Source of the DNA: Bacillus salipaludis
GTDB taxonomy: Bacteria; Bacillota; Bacilli; Bacillales_B; DSM-18226
Length of the DNA: 64,000 nucleotides
Direction of reading: 5' to 3'
Assembly: GCF_004358205.1 (NCBI RefSeq)
Contig: NZ_SMYO01000004.1
Coordinates: 372,001 to 436,000 of the forward strand
Shown: positions 62,374 to 64,000 of the stretch, one piece after another
Layout of the letters: each line of letters begins with the position of its first letter
Numbering within the stretch: position 1 is the stretch's first letter
Notes under the pieces: model-generated
The model's database searches: none
What the model saw: the letters and a program-made list of their open reading frames with translations, nothing else
Told to the model about the DNA's origin: nothing
Translations under genes and position numbers: made by a program

Positions 62374-62994
62374 ATGAAAAGACTTTTTGATATTTTTGTG
62401 AGTTTACTACTGTTGTGCCTCTTTAGTCCCATCATTCTGGGGGTTGCAATCGTGGTCAGGTTGAAACTTGGTTCACCAATTCTATTTAAACAAAAACGAG
62501 TCGGGTATCAGGAGCGGATTTTTACACTATTTAAATTTAGAACAATGACAAATGAAAAGGATGAAGCGGGAAACGATTTACCGGATTCTATTCGCTTAAC
62601 AAAAGTAGGGCTTTTAATCAGACGATTAAGTATGGATGAGTTGCCACAATTACTCAATGTGCTAAAAGGCGATATGAGCCTGGTTGGACCCCGGCCGCTA
62701 TTAGTTCGATATTTGCCCTACTACTCTCAAGAAGAAAGAAAAAGGCATACTGTTCGGCCTGGAATTACCGGGTATGCACAAGTAGAGGGGAGGAACGAAC
62801 TGGACTGGAACACGAGACTGGCATTAGATGTAAATTATATTGAAAACCATTCTTTCCTCTTAGATTTAAAAATTATTTTAAAAACAATTAGCAAAACATT
62901 AAAACGCGAAGGGATTGCCAATGTCCCTGATCAACAAATGTTGGATTTTGACGTAGAACGACAGATAAAAGCAAAGTCTTTAAAAGGTGGATAA
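62374..62994 (+). CDS. Sugar phosphotransferase, short form (EpsL/PglC-like)
   Basis: 206 aa. One membrane segment (residues 5-28, IFVSLLLLCLFSPIILGVAI) then the catalytic domain: FKQKRVGYQERIFTLFKFRT, SMDELPQLLNVLKGDMSLVG with GPRPLL. The D-E in MDELPQ is catalytic. It is the monotopic type that loads the first sugar on undecaprenyl phosphate. TAGGAGG lies 7 bases before the ATG. It is the second initiating enzyme in this cluster, behind its own SinR-type box. Confidence 0.92.
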   Translation: MKRLFDIFVSLLLLCLFSPIILGVAIVVRLKLGSPILFKQKRVGYQERIFTLFKFRTMTNEKDEAGNDLPDSIRLTKVGLLIRRLSMDELPQLLNVLKGDMSLVGPRPLLVRYLPYYSQEERKRHTVRPGITGYAQVEGRNELDWNTRLALDVNYIENHSFLLDLKIILKTISKTLKREGIANVPDQQMLDFDVERQIKAKSLKGG

Positions 62995-63002
62995 AAAAAC
63001 CA

Positions 63003-63767
63003 ATGGAAATACGAATCGAAGCCTTAAAAAATAAAGATGTTCATCAAATACCCAAGCTAATTGAATCTGGAATGGATAAAGATATTTTTCCACTTACCAT
63101 TTTTAGTTCAATTGGCTATGAGGCATACTTAAAAAAATTGCTTACCATACCTGAGGAATTTCGAAGAGTGAAGCTTTACGGAGCATTTATTGAAGACCAA
63201 TTAGCAGGATATACGGAATGGCGTATTTTAAAGAATCATCTTTTTTTAAATAATATTTATGTATTGCCTGAATATCAGGGATTGGGCATTGGAAGATCCC
63301 TTCTGGTAAAACACGGGTATAAGTTGTTGGATGAAAATAGGAAATCGAACCTATCCCTCGATGTTTTTAATAATAATACTAAGGCAATGAATTGGTATGA
63401 GAAAATTGGCTTTGTTAAAAAGGATTCGACCTACTGGTATGTTGGTGAGCAGCCTTTTGTAACGGCGTCGAATTGTTTTAATGAATGTTATATAGAGAAC
63501 TATCCGAATGCTGAGGTTGAGCAAAAGGCATTTGGTTTTTCAATGCTAACATGTACAACTAGAAATGGAGTTTATCAAATAGGTAGAATAAATCATCAAT
63601 TATATCGGCTAACAAATGCTAAATCTTTTCATGATGATGATTTACTACATTTTCTTAATAAGTTGGACTCAAAACGAAAACTTCTTTTAATGGCAAGTGA
63701 AATTCTCTCAAGTCAATTCCCGGCCAGATTGGCTTGTCAAAGTAACAGGATGGATCTAAAGATTTAA
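63003..63767 (+). CDS. GNAT family N-acetyltransferase
   Basis: 254 aa, starting 8 bases after the previous stop. The acetyl-CoA motif is IYVLPEYQGLGIGRSLLVKH (about 79-98), and the C-terminal GNAT strand follows (NTKAMNWYEKIGFVKKDS). The extra 100 residues beyond a single GNAT domain are unassigned. It is probably an acetylation step on an amino sugar precursor or the polymer. Substrate unknown. Confidence 0.85.
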   Translation: MEIRIEALKNKDVHQIPKLIESGMDKDIFPLTIFSSIGYEAYLKKLLTIPEEFRRVKLYGAFIEDQLAGYTEWRILKNHLFLNNIYVLPEYQGLGIGRSLLVKHGYKLLDENRKSNLSLDVFNNNTKAMNWYEKIGFVKKDSTYWYVGEQPFVTASNCFNECYIENYPNAEVEQKAFGFSMLTCTTRNGVYQIGRINHQLYRLTNAKSFHDDDLLHFLNKLDSKRKLLLMASEILSSQFPARLACQSNRMDLKI

Positions 63768-63845
63768 AAAGAGTAATTTACTAGCTCGGTTATAAAAAAA
63801 TAAATCGAATTTAAACATTCTATATAGGTTTTAGGGGGAAAAATA

Positions 63846-64000
63846 GTGGTTTATAAAGTATTTGATTTATCTCAAAAAGAGAGTTGGTATGAATTTTTAG
63901 GAAAAACTGTAAGTCAGGATATATACTTTACACCTGAATACTTTGAAATTTATGAGAGAAATGGGGAAGGGGAGGCAAGGCTTTATATTTATGATAATGG
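63846..64000 (+). CDS. GNAT/FemAB-like transferase, partial (3' end outside window)
   Basis: Starts at GTG with AGGGGG 8 bases upstream and runs off the window after 51 codons. The visible text DIYFTPEYFEIYERNGEGEA is typical of the N-terminus of FemAB/CelD-like (GNAT-fold) proteins that add acyl or aminoacyl groups in envelope or polysaccharide synthesis. Context supports a place in the same cluster. Confidence 0.65.
   Translation, partial: MVYKVFDLSQKESWYEFLGKTVSQDIYFTPEYFEIYERNGEGEARLYIYDN

Overview
The window looks like a chromosomal segment of a low-GC, endospore-forming Bacillaceae (Bacillus/Neobacillus-like). The evidence is AAGGAGG-type ribosome binding sites with frequent TTG and GTG starts, sporulation-linked proteins (Spo0E-type phosphatase, YteA-type zinc finger, SinR-type regulator), an S-box riboswitch, and gene order at the left end (gsp13/yugI, rocD, yuzA, yugJ, pgi, yugN, yugO) that recalls the B. 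subtilis yug region. The genus is an inference. No rRNA, tRNA, CRISPR array or phage was seen.

Layout. 1-7.0 kb: central metabolism and the yug-type genes. 7.1-8.6 kb: a Spo0E-like gene followed by a decayed stretch with a frameshifted gene and dispersed palindromic repeats. 8.6-14 kb: a YkoS/YkoT-like membrane protein and glycosyltransferase pair, a LysE exporter and a YerA-type adenine deaminase, then a 52-bp tandem repeat array. 14.6-24.6 kb: an aromatic-CoA catabolic island. It holds two MBL-fold hydrolases, two nearly identical enoyl-CoA hydratases, a 4HBT thioesterase, a PaaX regulator, a compact paaA-paaD(N)-paaB-paaC-paaD(C) diiron epoxidase operon and a benzoate-CoA-ligase-like enzyme. 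PaaD is split into two genes, and no PaaE reductase is present in the window. 24.6-43.4 kb: housekeeping and accessory genes (YteA, CDF and CorA metal transport, orphan peptide ABC permeases, methyltransferase, secreted subtilase, aldehyde dehydrogenase, NERD protein, pirin, two MFS pumps each with a MarR regulator). 43.5-51.5 kb: a methionine operon metI-metC-yitJ-metH under a SAM-I riboswitch. 51.6-64 kb: an exopolysaccharide locus headed by a SinI-like/SinR-like pair. It encodes a beta-helix protein, Wzz- and BY-kinase-like proteins, a flippase, a polymerase, glycosyltransferases, two phosphoglycosyl transferases, a frameshifted acyltransferase and GNAT/FemAB-like enzymes.

How the parts work together. 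In the aromatic island, the ligase would make an aryl-CoA thioester. The PaaABC-like oxygenase would epoxidise the ring, with the two PaaD pieces maturing its iron site. The hydratases would process ring-opened products, and the thioesterase and hydrolases could recycle dead-end CoA esters. A perfect ACGTAAT-type palindrome sits at the paaA promoter and is the likely PaaX (or other) operator. In the exopolysaccharide locus, four GTTCTT-N4-AAGAAC boxes match the known SinR operator core and lie before the SinI-like gene, the SinR-like gene, the beta-helix gene and the second phosphoglycosyl transferase. This suggests that one biofilm switch controls the locus.

The two strongest leads are the PaaE-less epoxidase operon with split PaaD and the SinI/SinR-like circuit with its four operators.
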